From the NCBI RefSeq assembly GCF_000018865.1, contig NC_010175.1:5022001-5086000 (forward strand): 64,000 nt of DNA. The letters are read 5' to 3'. Made by a program: the position numbers and the translations under genes. How positions within the stretch are numbered: the stretch's first letter is position 1; every line of letters starts with the position of its first letter. This document shows, one piece after another, positions 17,437 through 27,252 of this stretch. The stretch is from Chloroflexus aurantiacus J-10-fl (lineage in GTDB: Bacteria; Chloroflexota; Chloroflexia; Chloroflexales; Chloroflexaceae). The notes under the pieces are model-generated. The model made no database searches and was not told where the DNA came from. It was given only the letters and a program-made list of their open reading frames with translations.

Positions 17437-18522
17437 ATGGCGCGCGTCCTCACCGTCCTCGGCACCCGACCAGAGATTATTAAACTCTCACCGGTGATTC
17501 CACTGCTCGAAGAACGCTTTGATCATATCCTGGTGCATTCTGGTCAGCACTATTCGTATGAGGTTGACGCTATCTTTTTTGAGGAACTGAGTCTGCCATC
17601 GCCCCGCTACACCCTCGGCGTAGGTTCGGCGCAGCACGGCGAGCAGACGGCCCGCATTCTGGCCCGGCTTGAGCCAATCTTGCTGCAAGAGCGCCCCGAT
17701 CTCGTGCTGGTGCAGGGTGACACCAACACCACAATGGCCGGTGCGCTCTGCGCCGCCAAACTCGGCTTTCCGGTAGTGCATCTGGAAGCGGGTGGGCGGT
17801 CGTTCAACCGCGCTATGCCCGAAGAACTCAACCGCATTATTGTCGATCATATTGCCGAAATACTGCTAGCCGCCGATGAAATTGCCGCGGCCAACCTGCG
17901 CGCAGAGGGGCTGCCAGACGAACGGATTCACGTGATCGGTTCTACCGCCATCGACGCTGCCTTGCGCCATCGCGAGCGTGCCGCCACCAGTACCATCCTG
18001 CAACAACTGGAACTGACACCGGGGAGCTATCTGGCGCTGACGCTACACCGCGCCGAAAACACGGAACCGACGACCCTACCGGGCATTGTGCGGGCGCTAA
18101 ACGAACTGGCCGAGAGCTACCGAATCGTCTTCCCGGTACATCCACGCACTGCGGCTGCGCTTGAGCGCCAGGGATTACAACTTTCGCCACACATCCTGGC
18201 GATCCGCCCGCTCGGCTACCTCGACACCCTCTGCCTGGTGCAGTCGGCCCAGGCTCTGCTCACCGACTCTGGTGGCCTGCAAGAAGAGGCCGCCGTGTTG
18301 GGTACGCCCATTCTGCTGGTACGTAATGAAACCGAATGGCGCTACCTGGTCGATGCCGGTGTTGCGGTATTGATCGGGAACTCTTACGAAGACATTCTCG
18401 CCGGTGCTGCAACGTGGCTCAGTCCAACCGGTTTAAGCCGTCTCCGCAATGCCCGCTCACCAATTGTCAGTGGTGCCGCCGAACGCGCGGTGGCAATTAT
18501 GGAAGCTGCCGTCAATACATAA
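17437..18522 (+). CDS. wecB: UDP-N-acetylglucosamine 2-epimerase (non-hydrolysing)
   Basis: 361 aa, the normal family length. Family motifs are complete: GTRPEIIK at the N-terminus, VQGDTNT, HLEAGGRSF, PEELNR and TDSGGLQEE near the nucleotide site. It interconverts UDP-GlcNAc and UDP-ManNAc, or the 3-acetamido version of the pair when acting like WbpI. GAGAGG before ATG 17437. Together with the DegT aminotransferase, Gfo/Idh dehydrogenase and acyltransferases of the locus it fits the synthesis of a 2,3-diamino sugar. Confidence 0.88.
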   Translation: MARVLTVLGTRPEIIKLSPVIPLLEERFDHILVHSGQHYSYEVDAIFFEELSLPSPRYTLGVGSAQHGEQTARILARLEPILLQERPDLVLVQGDTNTTMAGALCAAKLGFPVVHLEAGGRSFNRAMPEELNRIIVDHIAEILLAADEIAAANLRAEGLPDERIHVIGSTAIDAALRHRERAATSTILQQLELTPGSYLALTLHRAENTEPTTLPGIVRALNELAESYRIVFPVHPRTAAALERQGLQLSPHILAIRPLGYLDTLCLVQSAQALLTDSGGLQEEAAVLGTPILLVRNETEWRYLVDAGVAVLIGNSYEDILAGAATWLSPTGLSRLRNARSPIVSGAAERAVAIMEAAVNT

Positions 18523-18618
18523 TTATTTTGTCACATATACACCTATCAATAGTTAGTCAATATTCAGACCTGGTAACTATCCTACAAGCGTCCAGCAGCA
18601 GAAGCGTTCAGGGGTCAT

Positions 18619-19350
18619 ATGACGGATCGATTGCGACTCTATCTGAGCCGACAGGCAAGCTCATTACCACGATACCTGGCCGAACAGGTGCTGCAAAGCG
18701 TATGCGGCTGGGTACCTGGTCTGGTCGGCATCGGCTTACGGGCACTGGCCTATCGGGCATTGATGCAGATAGAGGGTATCGTCGCCATCGAAGACGGTGT
18801 ACGTATCCGCTTTGCCGACAATGTGCGCCTGGGGCGTGGCGTCTACCTCGATCACGGTGTCTACCTGCATGCCTGTCCCGGCGGCATTAGCATCGGCGCC
18901 GAAAGTATGGTGATGAAGAACGCAATCCTTCACGTCTACAATTTTCGCAATCTCCCCCACAGCCATATCACTATCGGGCAACGCTCGCTCATTGGCGAAA
19001 GCTGCATCTTGCGCGGACAAGGCGGTATCACGATTGGCGACGATGTCTATCTGGGCACGCTGGTACAGGTGTTGGCCGTCAATCACGTCTTTCACGACAC
19101 AACCCGCCCGATCAGTGCGCAAGGTATCACGGCGCAGGGCATCACCATCGGTGATGGTTCCTGGATTGGCAGTGGCGCGATTATTCTCGACGGCGTGCGG
19201 ATCGGGCGCAACGTCGTCGTGGGTGCCGGTGCTGTGGTGACGAAAGATATTCCCGATTACTGCGTCGCTGTCGGAAATCCAGCTCGTGTTGTACGCGATC
19301 TTCGTGCCGATCCGTTACCACACGAACGCCTGACTGTACCGGTCTACTGA
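18619..19350 (+). CDS. left-handed beta-helix acyltransferase
   Basis: 243 aa. The first 50 residues are helical and amphipathic; residues about 55-230 are LbH hexapeptide repeats, ending in the standard G-N-P-A-R-V-V motif. The loop [13 protein letters not shown] has the His found in the active site of galactoside/maltose-type acetyltransferases. CAGGGG precedes the ATG. It differs from the LbH protein at 16438 by its longer N-terminus and lack of a C-terminal extension, so two distinct acylations are possible. Confidence 0.8.
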   Translation: MTDRLRLYLSRQASSLPRYLAEQVLQSVCGWVPGLVGIGLRALAYRALMQIEGIVAIEDGVRIRFADNVRLGRGVYLDHGVYLHACPGGISIGAESMVMKNAILHVYNFRNLPHSHITIGQRSLIGESCILRGQGGITIGDDVYLGTLVQVLAVNHVFHDTTRPISAQGITAQGITIGDGSWIGSGAIILDGVRIGRNVVVGAGAVVTKDIPDYCVAVGNPARVVRDLRADPLPHERLTVPVY

Positions 19351-19402
19351 CACAAACGCGACACCTTATCTGGCACGTCAGCAACCATGGGGAGGGGAAC
19401 GC

Positions 19403-20638
19403 ATGGCGACACTTTCAGTTGTGATTCCGGCGTACAACGAAGAGGATGGCATTGCGGCCATTGTTGAGCGCGTGCTGGCAATTCGACCGGCGCTCAAAGA
19501 GGTGGGCGTAGATGATCTGGAGTGCATCGTTGTTGATGATGGCTCGAAAGATCGTACCGCGGCTATCGTGCAGGGATTTGGTGATCAAGTACGCCTGATC
19601 CGGCAACAGAATCGTGGCTATGGCGGCGCGTTGAAGACCGGTTTTAGTCAGGCCCGTGGCGAACTGATCGGCTTCCTTGATGCCGACAGCACCTATCCGC
19701 CAGAATACTTTCCGGCGATGTGCCGGGAGGTGCTGGCCGGCGCCGATATTGTGATCGGGAGTCGTATGGCCGGTGCCCATAGCGAGATGCCGCTGGTACG
19801 CCGGATCGGTAACACCATCTTCGCCACCATGCTCTCGCTGGTCGCCGGTGTACGCATTAGCGATAGCGCAAGTGGCCAGCGCGTCCTACGGCGCTCAATT
19901 CTTCCGATCATCTACCCATTACCGAACACCCTCGATTTTACGCCGGCAATGAGCACCCGTGCCCTTCACGAAGGGCTGCGCATGGTAGAGATTCCCATTC
20001 CCTACAAAGAGCGCTCTGGGCGCAGCAAGCTCCACGTGATCCGCGATGGCCTCCGCTTTACCAAATCGATTGTCTGGACGGCCCTGACCTATAATCCGGT
20101 TCGTATCTTTGGCGGATTAGGACTCCTCTTGCTCCTCCTGGCCGGCCTGCTCATTCTGGGGCAGAGCATTGGCATCGCGCTCGGCATGCTGCTTGGCTGG
20201 TCGTTCCCGCAACTCTTCGGCGCCCTGGTGCTGGCCGTCGCCGGTGTGACCCTCTACACCACCGGCACGTCGTTCAGTTATCTGGTTGCACTGTTCCACA
20301 AACGCGCCATCCGCCAGGGTCTGTTTGGTCGTCGCGGAAACGGACGACGGATTGAACGCCATTACTGGTGGCTGGGATTGCTGGCGATGATTGGGGGTGT
20401 CATGACCTACGTCGCGGCTGTTGCCTTCGATCTGACCAATCCCGCCCTGCCTCATTCGTGGTTTGCGCCGGTCGTGAGTGCCATGCTTGTTCTGATGGGA
20501 GTACAGTTGGTCAGTGCGTGGGGGCTGGCGCGGGTGCTCGCCGAACTAAGCCGCCGCGAGAGCGAGCAGGAAGCTGACCTGAACTGGACATACGTTCCAC
20601 TCACAACACCAGTCGAGACTGCGCCACAAACCGCCTGA
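19403..20638 (+). CDS. GT2 polyprenyl-phosphate sugar synthase with membrane domain
   Basis: 411 aa with GGGAGGGG before ATG 19403. Residues 1-235 are a GT-A domain of the dolichol-P-mannose / DPM1 and undecaprenyl-P-glucose type: VVIPAYNEE, VVDDGSKD, a D-A-D metal motif (FLDADSTYP) and SGQRVLRR. The remaining part has about four membrane segments (235-380), as in the GtrB/DPM group. Such enzymes move a sugar from a nucleotide to polyprenyl phosphate on the inner membrane face; the product is flipped and used by GT-C transferases such as those encoded at 22975 and 24516. Confidence 0.8.
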   Translation: MATLSVVIPAYNEEDGIAAIVERVLAIRPALKEVGVDDLECIVVDDGSKDRTAAIVQGFGDQVRLIRQQNRGYGGALKTGFSQARGELIGFLDADSTYPPEYFPAMCREVLAGADIVIGSRMAGAHSEMPLVRRIGNTIFATMLSLVAGVRISDSASGQRVLRRSILPIIYPLPNTLDFTPAMSTRALHEGLRMVEIPIPYKERSGRSKLHVIRDGLRFTKSIVWTALTYNPVRIFGGLGLLLLLLAGLLILGQSIGIALGMLLGWSFPQLFGALVLAVAGVTLYTTGTSFSYLVALFHKRAIRQGLFGRRGNGRRIERHYWWLGLLAMIGGVMTYVAAVAFDLTNPALPHSWFAPVVSAMLVLMGVQLVSAWGLARVLAELSRRESEQEADLNWTYVPLTTPVETAPQTA

Positions 20639-20651
20639 AACGAGGACACCG

Positions 20652-21182
20652 GTGGAAGCATTTTACCAGTGGAGCGAACAGAATCTTGGTCAAGGCCACT
20701 ACGTTATCGGCTACCTGATTGTTCTAATCAGTCACAACTGGCCGATCATCGTGGCCCTGGTGGCCGCTCTGTTTATGAGTATTCGGCTCTACCGGCAACC
20801 AAACCGTGCCAATGCCGTCTGGCTGTTTAGCGCATTGCTCTTCGGGTTAGGGTACGAATACGAAAAGCACGTTGACGGCGAGTTCCATCACGCGATTGAC
20901 ATGTTGTTTGGGCTGGAGCTGGCCGGCTGGAATCGACCGCTGCACATGCTGGTCGGGTCGGTCTTCAATACTGCTTTCGTCATATTGACGCTGACCATGG
21001 TACTGCATGGTTTGCAATTATCATTCGGATCAACGGTTATCAAGCAATTCCGCCGCTTCACTCCTGCCCGCATTGACCATCGCACAGGCGGCGCTACAGC
21101 ATCATCTGATGCACGATTAGAAGGGGATGAACATGAGCGAGCAGGAAATGACTCCGGTTCAGCGCAAGCAAGCACCCGGTGA
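20652..21182 (+). CDS. small membrane protein of unknown function
   Basis: 176 aa from GTG 20652, 13 bases after the preceding stop. Three or four hydrophobic segments (about 17-42, 55-72, 95-125) enclose an H-x3-G-E-F-H-H-A-I-D stretch with several histidines. The hydrophilic tail overlaps the following radical SAM gene by 50 bases, which suggests translational coupling. I do not recognise the family. The clustered His/Glu/Asp could bind a metal, but this is a guess. Confidence 0.65.
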   Translation: MEAFYQWSEQNLGQGHYVIGYLIVLISHNWPIIVALVAALFMSIRLYRQPNRANAVWLFSALLFGLGYEYEKHVDGEFHHAIDMLFGLELAGWNRPLHMLVGSVFNTAFVILTLTMVLHGLQLSFGSTVIKQFRRFTPARIDHRTGGATASSDARLEGDEHERAGNDSGSAQASTR

Positions 21183-22884
21183 CAAACCAACCGGCATCAA
21201 GCTGGTTGCTCCCGCCCGCCCCAACGAGCGGGCCGGCGAAATTCGCTTTGTGGAAATGCCACGCGAGAAGACACCTCGCCTCGATGTGCTGGTGCTCAAT
21301 CCGCCATCGCCCGACGGCGATCTCTTCTTGCGCGACATTGCTCGCGTTGGACGGCGAACGCGCGACGGGATTATCTGGCCGCAAACCGCATTGGCCCAAA
21401 TTGCCGCCGTGGTCAAAGAGGCCGGCTATAGCGTTGAAGTGATCGATGCAATTGGCCTGATGATGGACTGGAAGTCGTTCGAGAAGTATATGTGGGAAAA
21501 GAAGCCGCGCTACATGATCATCCACGCCACGGCTCCAACCCTGACGAACGACATGCGCACGACCTTCATCGGCAAGGCGGTGGGCACAATCACTATGGCC
21601 ATCGGCACGCACGTTACGCCGATGACTCGCGAAACGCTCGAATCCTACCCAACGCTCGATATTGTGGTGCGCGGTGAACCGGAACTGACCATTGTTGATG
21701 TCATTCGCACGATTGACCGGGTAGTCGAAGAAGAGCGTGCGGCTGATACGGTCCCCGTCGGCAACCCCGACCTGACGCCGCCCTGGCGCAAGCTACCGTT
21801 TCCCGATGCGTCATATCTGACAACCCGTGGCCGCTTCTTAGGCGTGCATCCCAAAATTATTGCTAAAGCTCTGCGCGAAACCCTCGGTGTTGGCTACCGC
21901 GACGAGCACGGCGAAGTCCGCATCAACCCTGACCGCCCGTTCATTGAAGACCTCGACACACTACCCATTCCCCTCCACGATCAGTTACCCTGGCAACGCT
22001 ACAAAGTGCCAATCGTGGGTGGCCCCTACACCTTCGTCCTGACCAGTCGCGGCTGCCCGGCTGGCTGCCGCTACTGCATCAAGCACGTCACCTACCAGTC
22101 GAGCGTTCGCCATCGCAGCCCCCACCACGTCCTGCAAGAGATGGTGATGCTGAAAGAAATGGGCATGCATCACATCCACTTCGAGGCCGACCTGTTTACG
22201 GTCAAGAAGGAATTTGTCTACGATCTCTGCCACACGATTATCAAAGAGGGCTTAAAACTGCGGTGGAGCTGCAACAGTCGCGTCGATTTTGTGGACGAAG
22301 ATGAACTGCGCCTGATGCGTAAGGCCGGCTGCTTCATGATCGCCTGGGGGCTGGAGAGCGGGAGCGAAGAGGTGTTGAAGCGCGCCCGCAAGGGTACCAC
22401 CGTCAAACGGATCGAAGAGACGATTGCCGCCAGCCATCGCGCCGGTATCATGAACTGGGGCTATTTCATCATCGGTCTGCCGGGCGAAACGGTCGAAACC
22501 ATCCAACAGACCATTGCACTCTCGAAACGGCTTCCCCTCGATATTGCCCTGTTCCATATTGCCACCCCCTACCCTGGCACACCCTTCTACTACGAAGCCG
22601 TCGCCAATGGCTGGATTCGCATGAACCAGTGGGAAGACTACGACATGTATTCGCACACGGTGCTCAACTACCCACACCTCAGCTCGGCTGATCTGGAGTA
22701 CTGGGCCAAACGTGCAGCTCGCGAGTGGTCACTAAGGCCACGACCAATCATGACCTTCCTCAAGGGTGCGGCTAACCCTGAAACCTGGGGTCAGCTCTGG
22801 CAAATCGGCGTGAACCATCTCAAGTGGATCGGCGGCAGCTTACGGAATGAAGGACTGCGCCGGCTGAGCGGTAGCAGTATGTAG
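21133..22884 (+). CDS. B12-binding-type radical SAM enzyme
   Basis: 583 aa from ATG 21133 (AAGGGG 6 bases upstream; ATG 21127 is two codons earlier). Residues about 50-200 form a Rossmann-like cobalamin-binding region beginning LVLNPPSPDG, as in BchE-like enzymes, without the D-x-H-x-x-G motif, which many radical SAM relatives lack. The cluster motif C308-x3-C312-x2-C315 (CPAGCRYC) follows, then G-L-E-S-G and the I-G-L-P-G-E SAM-binding motif. These enzymes use a 4Fe-4S cluster and often cobalamin for methylation or ring chemistry. BchE itself is a less likely identity given the glycan context; a methylation of a sugar or lipid carrier is inferred. Confidence 0.75.
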   Translation: MSEQEMTPVQRKQAPGDKPTGIKLVAPARPNERAGEIRFVEMPREKTPRLDVLVLNPPSPDGDLFLRDIARVGRRTRDGIIWPQTALAQIAAVVKEAGYSVEVIDAIGLMMDWKSFEKYMWEKKPRYMIIHATAPTLTNDMRTTFIGKAVGTITMAIGTHVTPMTRETLESYPTLDIVVRGEPELTIVDVIRTIDRVVEEERAADTVPVGNPDLTPPWRKLPFPDASYLTTRGRFLGVHPKIIAKALRETLGVGYRDEHGEVRINPDRPFIEDLDTLPIPLHDQLPWQRYKVPIVGGPYTFVLTSRGCPAGCRYCIKHVTYQSSVRHRSPHHVLQEMVMLKEMGMHHIHFEADLFTVKKEFVYDLCHTIIKEGLKLRWSCNSRVDFVDEDELRLMRKAGCFMIAWGLESGSEEVLKRARKGTTVKRIEETIAASHRAGIMNWGYFIIGLPGETVETIQQTIALSKRLPLDIALFHIATPYPGTPFYYEAVANGWIRMNQWEDYDMYSHTVLNYPHLSSADLEYWAKRAAREWSLRPRPIMTFLKGAANPETWGQLWQIGVNHLKWIGGSLRNEGLRRLSGSSM

Positions 22885-22918
22885 ACACCACGATCCGTAT
22901 TGTATGCCTGACCTGACA

Positions 22919-22947
22919 GTGGCCGGCGGGAATGCCCGCCGCGCCAC
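22919..22947 (+). terminator. GC-rich hairpin between radical SAM and GT-C genes
   Basis: GTGGCCGGCGGG and CCCGCCGCGCCAC pair with one bulge around a 4-base AATG loop. It may attenuate transcription between these two genes; there is no T-run. Confidence 0.4.
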
Positions 22948-22974
22948 CGGGTCGTTGTTGGCATCGAGGGAACC

Positions 22975-24498
22975 ATGCACAAACAGCTCACGACCGATCT
23001 TCTACGACCAACGTCAGACCTGGTGCGTTTCGGTGAACGAGCAGCAACACTGCTCCTCGTCGTCATCATCGGGCTGCTCGCCCTGGTGAATCTGCCCTAT
23101 GCACCGCGCACCTGGTTCGACGAGGGATCGCATCTGCACGTCCCGGAAACGCTTATCCGCTACGGTGTCTACGCCGACATCAGCAGCGAGGGCTTTCGCT
23201 ATTTCGGCCCAACTATCGGTGTTGGGCCGACGGTGATGCTACCGGTAGCGCTCGTCTTTCGCCTGGTTGGGGTTGATCTGCTGGCAGCACGCCTCGTCAT
23301 CGTGGCCTATCTCTTCGCCACCCTCTGGCTCTTCTACCTGCTGGCACGACACCTGCACGGACGCTATCTGGCCCTGTTGACAGTCCTGCTTCTCATCGCG
23401 TCACGCACCCGTGGCTTTGAAGGGATGATCGAATATGGCCGCCAGGTATTGGGTGAGGTGCCTGGATTGGCCTGGCTTGGGATGGGGTTGTTGTTTTATG
23501 TCAAATCAATACTACAGCCAGCGCACCGCCGGCGCAGTGCCATCCTCGCCGGGATTGGCTTTGGGATGGCGCTGATTACCAAGAATCAGTTTGCCCTGAT
23601 TGTGGCGCCCTCCCTCCTCATTCTGGTCCTTCTCGATTGGCGCTTCATGCGCGTAGGTGACTGGTGGTTGCGACTTGCCCCACCACTCATTGCCGGGAGT
23701 ATGTTTGCCGGCTGGCTGCTGATCATGCTGGCATTTCTCGGCCCGGCTGATTTCAGTGCCAATCTGGCGAAAACCCGCCAGGCAGCCGGTGGCGCGATCT
23801 TCGTCTTCGACGGCGAAGCCAGTCTTCGCGCTATCCGTTATCTGGTACAGGTGTACGGTGGCTTGCTCATTCCGGCCCTGCTGTACAGCCTCTGGCGCTG
23901 CCGGCAGCGCAATGCCATGGCCTTTGCCGAGCTGACCCTCACCGTGCCGGCAATACTCTGGATCGGCTGGTATCTGGTATCGCTCGGCTGGCCGCGCTAC
24001 GCCTTCCCCGCCGTTGCCCTCGGCGCACCGGCAGTTGCCCGAATGATCGGCGATCTGCTTGCCTGGCTCTGGCAGCGTCGTCAACCGGTTCTGGCCGGTG
24101 CAGTTGGTGCCGGTCTGGCTCTAATCACCGGCTTCTCACTTAGCCTGACGGTCGGCGTGGTGCTTCGCCCTGATGACTCTGCACAACGCATGGCTGCATT
24201 TCTCAATCAGGCTATCCCAACCGACGCCATCATCGAGACGTGGGAACCAGAGCTGGCTATTTTCACCGATCACACCTATCACTACGTTCCGACCGAACTC
24301 CTTGATGGCGCTGTTCGCCACGCCTGGCTCGGCGGATCACCGGTTGCTTACGATGGTTTGGACGCCAACCCGCCATACGTGCTCACCGGCCCATTCAGTG
24401 CGTATACCGGCATCTACGACCACGAACGTTTACAACGCGATTACGCACCGGTTTACAGTGCCGGCCCCTACACGATATGGCAGCGGCATACACCCTAA
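22975..24498 (+). CDS. GT-C (ArnT/PMT-like) membrane glycosyltransferase
   Basis: 507 aa with about 10-11 membrane helices. The first outside loop carries W-F-D-E-G, matching the acidic D-E motif of GT39/GT83 transferases such as ArnT and protein O-mannosyltransferases, which use polyprenyl-phosphate sugars as donors at the outer membrane face. A soluble C-terminal part of about 110 residues follows the last helix. GAGGGA precedes ATG 22975. The acceptor is unknown: a lipid-linked glycan or the Ser/Thr-rich secreted proteins are the candidates suggested by context. Confidence 0.75.
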   Translation: MHKQLTTDLLRPTSDLVRFGERAATLLLVVIIGLLALVNLPYAPRTWFDEGSHLHVPETLIRYGVYADISSEGFRYFGPTIGVGPTVMLPVALVFRLVGVDLLAARLVIVAYLFATLWLFYLLARHLHGRYLALLTVLLLIASRTRGFEGMIEYGRQVLGEVPGLAWLGMGLLFYVKSILQPAHRRRSAILAGIGFGMALITKNQFALIVAPSLLILVLLDWRFMRVGDWWLRLAPPLIAGSMFAGWLLIMLAFLGPADFSANLAKTRQAAGGAIFVFDGEASLRAIRYLVQVYGGLLIPALLYSLWRCRQRNAMAFAELTLTVPAILWIGWYLVSLGWPRYAFPAVALGAPAVARMIGDLLAWLWQRRQPVLAGAVGAGLALITGFSLSLTVGVVLRPDDSAQRMAAFLNQAIPTDAIIETWEPELAIFTDHTYHYVPTELLDGAVRHAWLGGSPVAYDGLDANPPYVLTGPFSAYTGIYDHERLQRDYAPVYSAGPYTIWQRHTP

Positions 24499-24515
24499 GC
24501 AGAAAAGGTAGCCTT

Positions 24516-26012
24516 ATGCGGCGCTTCTGGCTCATCGTGTTCCTGCTCTTCTGTAGTTATGCCTACATCCTGCCACGCTGGTCGGACTGGAACCAGAACT
24601 CGCGGTTGAATCTGGTGCTGGCCCTGGTTGATGATGGCACGCCACGCATCGACCGCTATGTCGAGAACACCGGCGACTATGCCATCTTTGAGGGTCATGC
24701 GTATACCGACAAGCCACCGGGATTGTCATTTTTAGGCGTACCAGTCTACGCTGCCCTCCGGCCACTCCTCAACACCCCACTCGTCCAGGCTCAATTCGAG
24801 CGGCTGAGTGGTCGTTTCGCCGCGACTCTCAATCCAGATGGCAGCGGCTTACAACCGGACAAGATTCGGTTTGCGCTGGTGCAATATCTTTTGACGCTGG
24901 TTGTCGTTGCCTTGCCGGCAGCCCTGTTCGGTGGCCTCTTCTTGCTCATTCTGCAACGACTCGGCGTACCCCCAATCCCGGCCAGTATCGGCACCCTCGC
25001 TTATGGTCTGGCGACCAGCGCCGCGCCCTACGCCGGCAACTTCTACTCCCATCAACTGGTTGCCGTGTTGCTCTTCACCGCCTTTGCCCTGGCCTGGGCA
25101 CCACCATCAACCTGGCCGCCTGCCATCAGCGCCGCTGTTGTCGGTCTGGCATTAGGCTGGGTGGTGATCAGTGAATACCCGGCAGCACCGGCTGCGGCCA
25201 TTATCGGCCTGTACACACTGTATCGGCGTGGATGGAGATGGTTGCAGACATTGCTGGTAGGTGGTGCAATCCCACTGACGTTGCTGGTGATCTACGATCT
25301 GGCAGCCTTTGGCACCCCCCTGCCAATCGGCTATGCCCACTCGGCACTCTGGCAAGAGCAGCACCACACCGGTTTTATGAGCCTGGTCGGCCCGCAGTGG
25401 GATGCCATCTGGGGACTAACGTTCGGTGATTTTCGTGGTCTCTTCTTCCGGGCACCATGGTTGCTGCTGGCGATCCCCGCTTACTGGATTGGCTGGCGCC
25501 AACGACAACACCGGGCCGAATGGTGGGTTGTGTTGCTGGTGCCCCTGAGCTTCTTGCTCTTCTACGGCTCCTCGATTATGTGGTGGGGAGGCTTTGCCGC
25601 CGGGCCACGATACATCGTGCCGATGATCCCGTTCCTGGCATTGCTGGCCATCCTGCTCTGCGCTGCTGTGTGGTCTCACCCGATCTGGCGCACCGCTATC
25701 CTCACGTTAATCACCATCTCGTTCGGTCTGGTCTGGACGGAAGCCACGGCAACCCAGCTCTTCCCCAGCGATGCTATTCGCGCCACCTGGACAGAGTATG
25801 TCATTCCGGCCTGGGCACGCGGCGACATTGCCCGCAACCTCGGCATGGTCTTGCAACTGGACGGGCCGATCAGCCTGCTACCGTTGCTGATTGTCATCGT
25901 CGCCGGTCTGGTACTCCTCTTACGCCCGTTGGAACCGGCTGAACGTTCGCCAGCGATCACCAAACCGGATATGCGTTCGGTTATGCCCATCGCGCCGCCC
26001 CCACAGAGGTGA
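24516..26012 (+). CDS. GT-C-like membrane glycosyltransferase
   Basis: 498 aa from ATG 24516 (AAGG upstream). About 10-12 membrane helices. The first outside loop has Y-T-D-K-P-P-G, the motif seen in ArnT/PMT relatives (D-K-P-P), preceded by acidic residues. It follows the related protein at 22975 after 17 bases, so the pair may add two sugars or sit in one complex. A Cys-free C-terminus ends in a short charged tail. Confidence 0.7.
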   Translation: MRRFWLIVFLLFCSYAYILPRWSDWNQNSRLNLVLALVDDGTPRIDRYVENTGDYAIFEGHAYTDKPPGLSFLGVPVYAALRPLLNTPLVQAQFERLSGRFAATLNPDGSGLQPDKIRFALVQYLLTLVVVALPAALFGGLFLLILQRLGVPPIPASIGTLAYGLATSAAPYAGNFYSHQLVAVLLFTAFALAWAPPSTWPPAISAAVVGLALGWVVISEYPAAPAAAIIGLYTLYRRGWRWLQTLLVGGAIPLTLLVIYDLAAFGTPLPIGYAHSALWQEQHHTGFMSLVGPQWDAIWGLTFGDFRGLFFRAPWLLLAIPAYWIGWRQRQHRAEWWVVLLVPLSFLLFYGSSIMWWGGFAAGPRYIVPMIPFLALLAILLCAAVWSHPIWRTAILTLITISFGLVWTEATATQLFPSDAIRATWTEYVIPAWARGDIARNLGMVLQLDGPISLLPLLIVIVAGLVLLLRPLEPAERSPAITKPDMRSVMPIAPPPQR

Positions 26013-26016
26013 TTCC

Positions 26017-27252
26017 ATGCGCATTTTGATGCTCACACTCATTGCTCCCTATCCGCCTGATAGCGGGCCAAAAATCAAAACCTATAACGTGCTGCAATAC
26101 CTCTGTGAGAAGCACGAGGTCACGCTGGTATCGCTGGTACGCACCCCCCAGGAAAAGGCGCACGCCGAGTCGTTACGACGTATCTGCCGCGAGGTCTACA
26201 CCGTTCCGTTTCAGCGCTCCCGCTGGAAAGATGCCCGTTTCCTGCTCAAAAGCGCGCTGACCGGAACGTCCTTCATTCTGAGTCGCGATGCCTCTCCAGA
26301 ACTACAGCGCCTGCTCGCCAATCTGACCGCACGGGAGCACTTTGATATTATCCACGCCGATCAACTCAACATGGCACCCTTTTCCGTCGATCTGCCGGCT
26401 GGGGCACGGATCATCGACCAGCACAATGCCGTCTGGACAATCGTAGCCCGCATGGCGGCTCGCTCGCACCTGATTCAGCGGATCGGTTTGCAGATCGAAA
26501 CCCGCCGCTTGCGACGCACTGAAGCGCAATTGTGCGCCCGTTTCGACGGTATGCTGGCGGTGAGCGAACCGGATTACACATTTCTTAAGCTGGCTGCCAG
26601 CGAAGCCGGCGTGACACTCCCACCAACCGCGATCATTCCCATCGCCATCGACACGCAGCGCGAAGCGATTGTCCATCGCCAGCCTCACCCCGACACGATC
26701 CTGAGCATGGCCACCATGTTCTGGCCGCCGAACGTTGACGGCGTCCTCTGGTTTGCCCACGAGGTATGGCCGCGCGTCAAACAAGCGGTTCCGCACGCCA
26801 GAGTAGCGCTGGTCGGTGCCCGCCCACCGGCCACCGTTCGCCGCCTAACGGTCGATCCGGCCATTGAGGTGCCGGGATACGTTGCCGATCCGCGTCCGTA
26901 CCTCGAACGCACAGCGGCCCTCATCGTACCGGTGCATGCCGGCGGAGGGATGCGGGTCAAAATCCTCGAAGCCCTGGCCCGTGGCCTACCCATTGTCTCA
27001 ACCACGATTGGCTACGAAGGGATCGACGTCACACCCGGTGAACACCTGCTGGTTGGCGATGATCCGGCTTCATTTGCCGACGCCTTGATCCGACTGCTGA
27101 ACGATCCCGCATTGGGCAGACGACTGGCTGTGCAGGGGCGACGGCTGGCCGAAGAGCGCTACGACTGGCGCGTCGTTTGTCCGGCGATTGATCGCCTGTA
27201 CGAAACAGCTTTACAAAAGGTTCACCCACTCGCAGAAGGGAAACGCGGATGA
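26017..27252 (+). CDS. GT4-family glycosyltransferase
   Basis: 411 aa from ATG 26017, 4 bases after the previous stop with GAGGTGAT as ribosome site. Two Rossmann domains of the GT-B fold: N-terminal P-P-D-S-G-P-K-I-K-T-Y (donor/acceptor loop of sugar transferases of the EpsH/PEP-CTERM-associated type) and C-terminal G-G-M-R-V-K-I-L-E-A-L-A, which holds the E-x7-E-like nucleotide-sugar site. It probably extends the lipid-linked glycan on the cytoplasmic side. Its TGA overlaps the next ATG. Confidence 0.8.
   Translation: MRILMLTLIAPYPPDSGPKIKTYNVLQYLCEKHEVTLVSLVRTPQEKAHAESLRRICREVYTVPFQRSRWKDARFLLKSALTGTSFILSRDASPELQRLLANLTAREHFDIIHADQLNMAPFSVDLPAGARIIDQHNAVWTIVARMAARSHLIQRIGLQIETRRLRRTEAQLCARFDGMLAVSEPDYTFLKLAASEAGVTLPPTAIIPIAIDTQREAIVHRQPHPDTILSMATMFWPPNVDGVLWFAHEVWPRVKQAVPHARVALVGARPPATVRRLTVDPAIEVPGYVADPRPYLERTAALIVPVHAGGGMRVKILEALARGLPIVSTTIGYEGIDVTPGEHLLVGDDPASFADALIRLLNDPALGRRLAVQGRRLAEERYDWRVVCPAIDRLYETALQKVHPLAEGKRG

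Noticed and set aside
21133..22884. Anaerobic cyclase BchE
   Set aside because: Shares the B12-binding radical SAM layout, but context is sugar transferases and no pigment gene is near; the family is broad.
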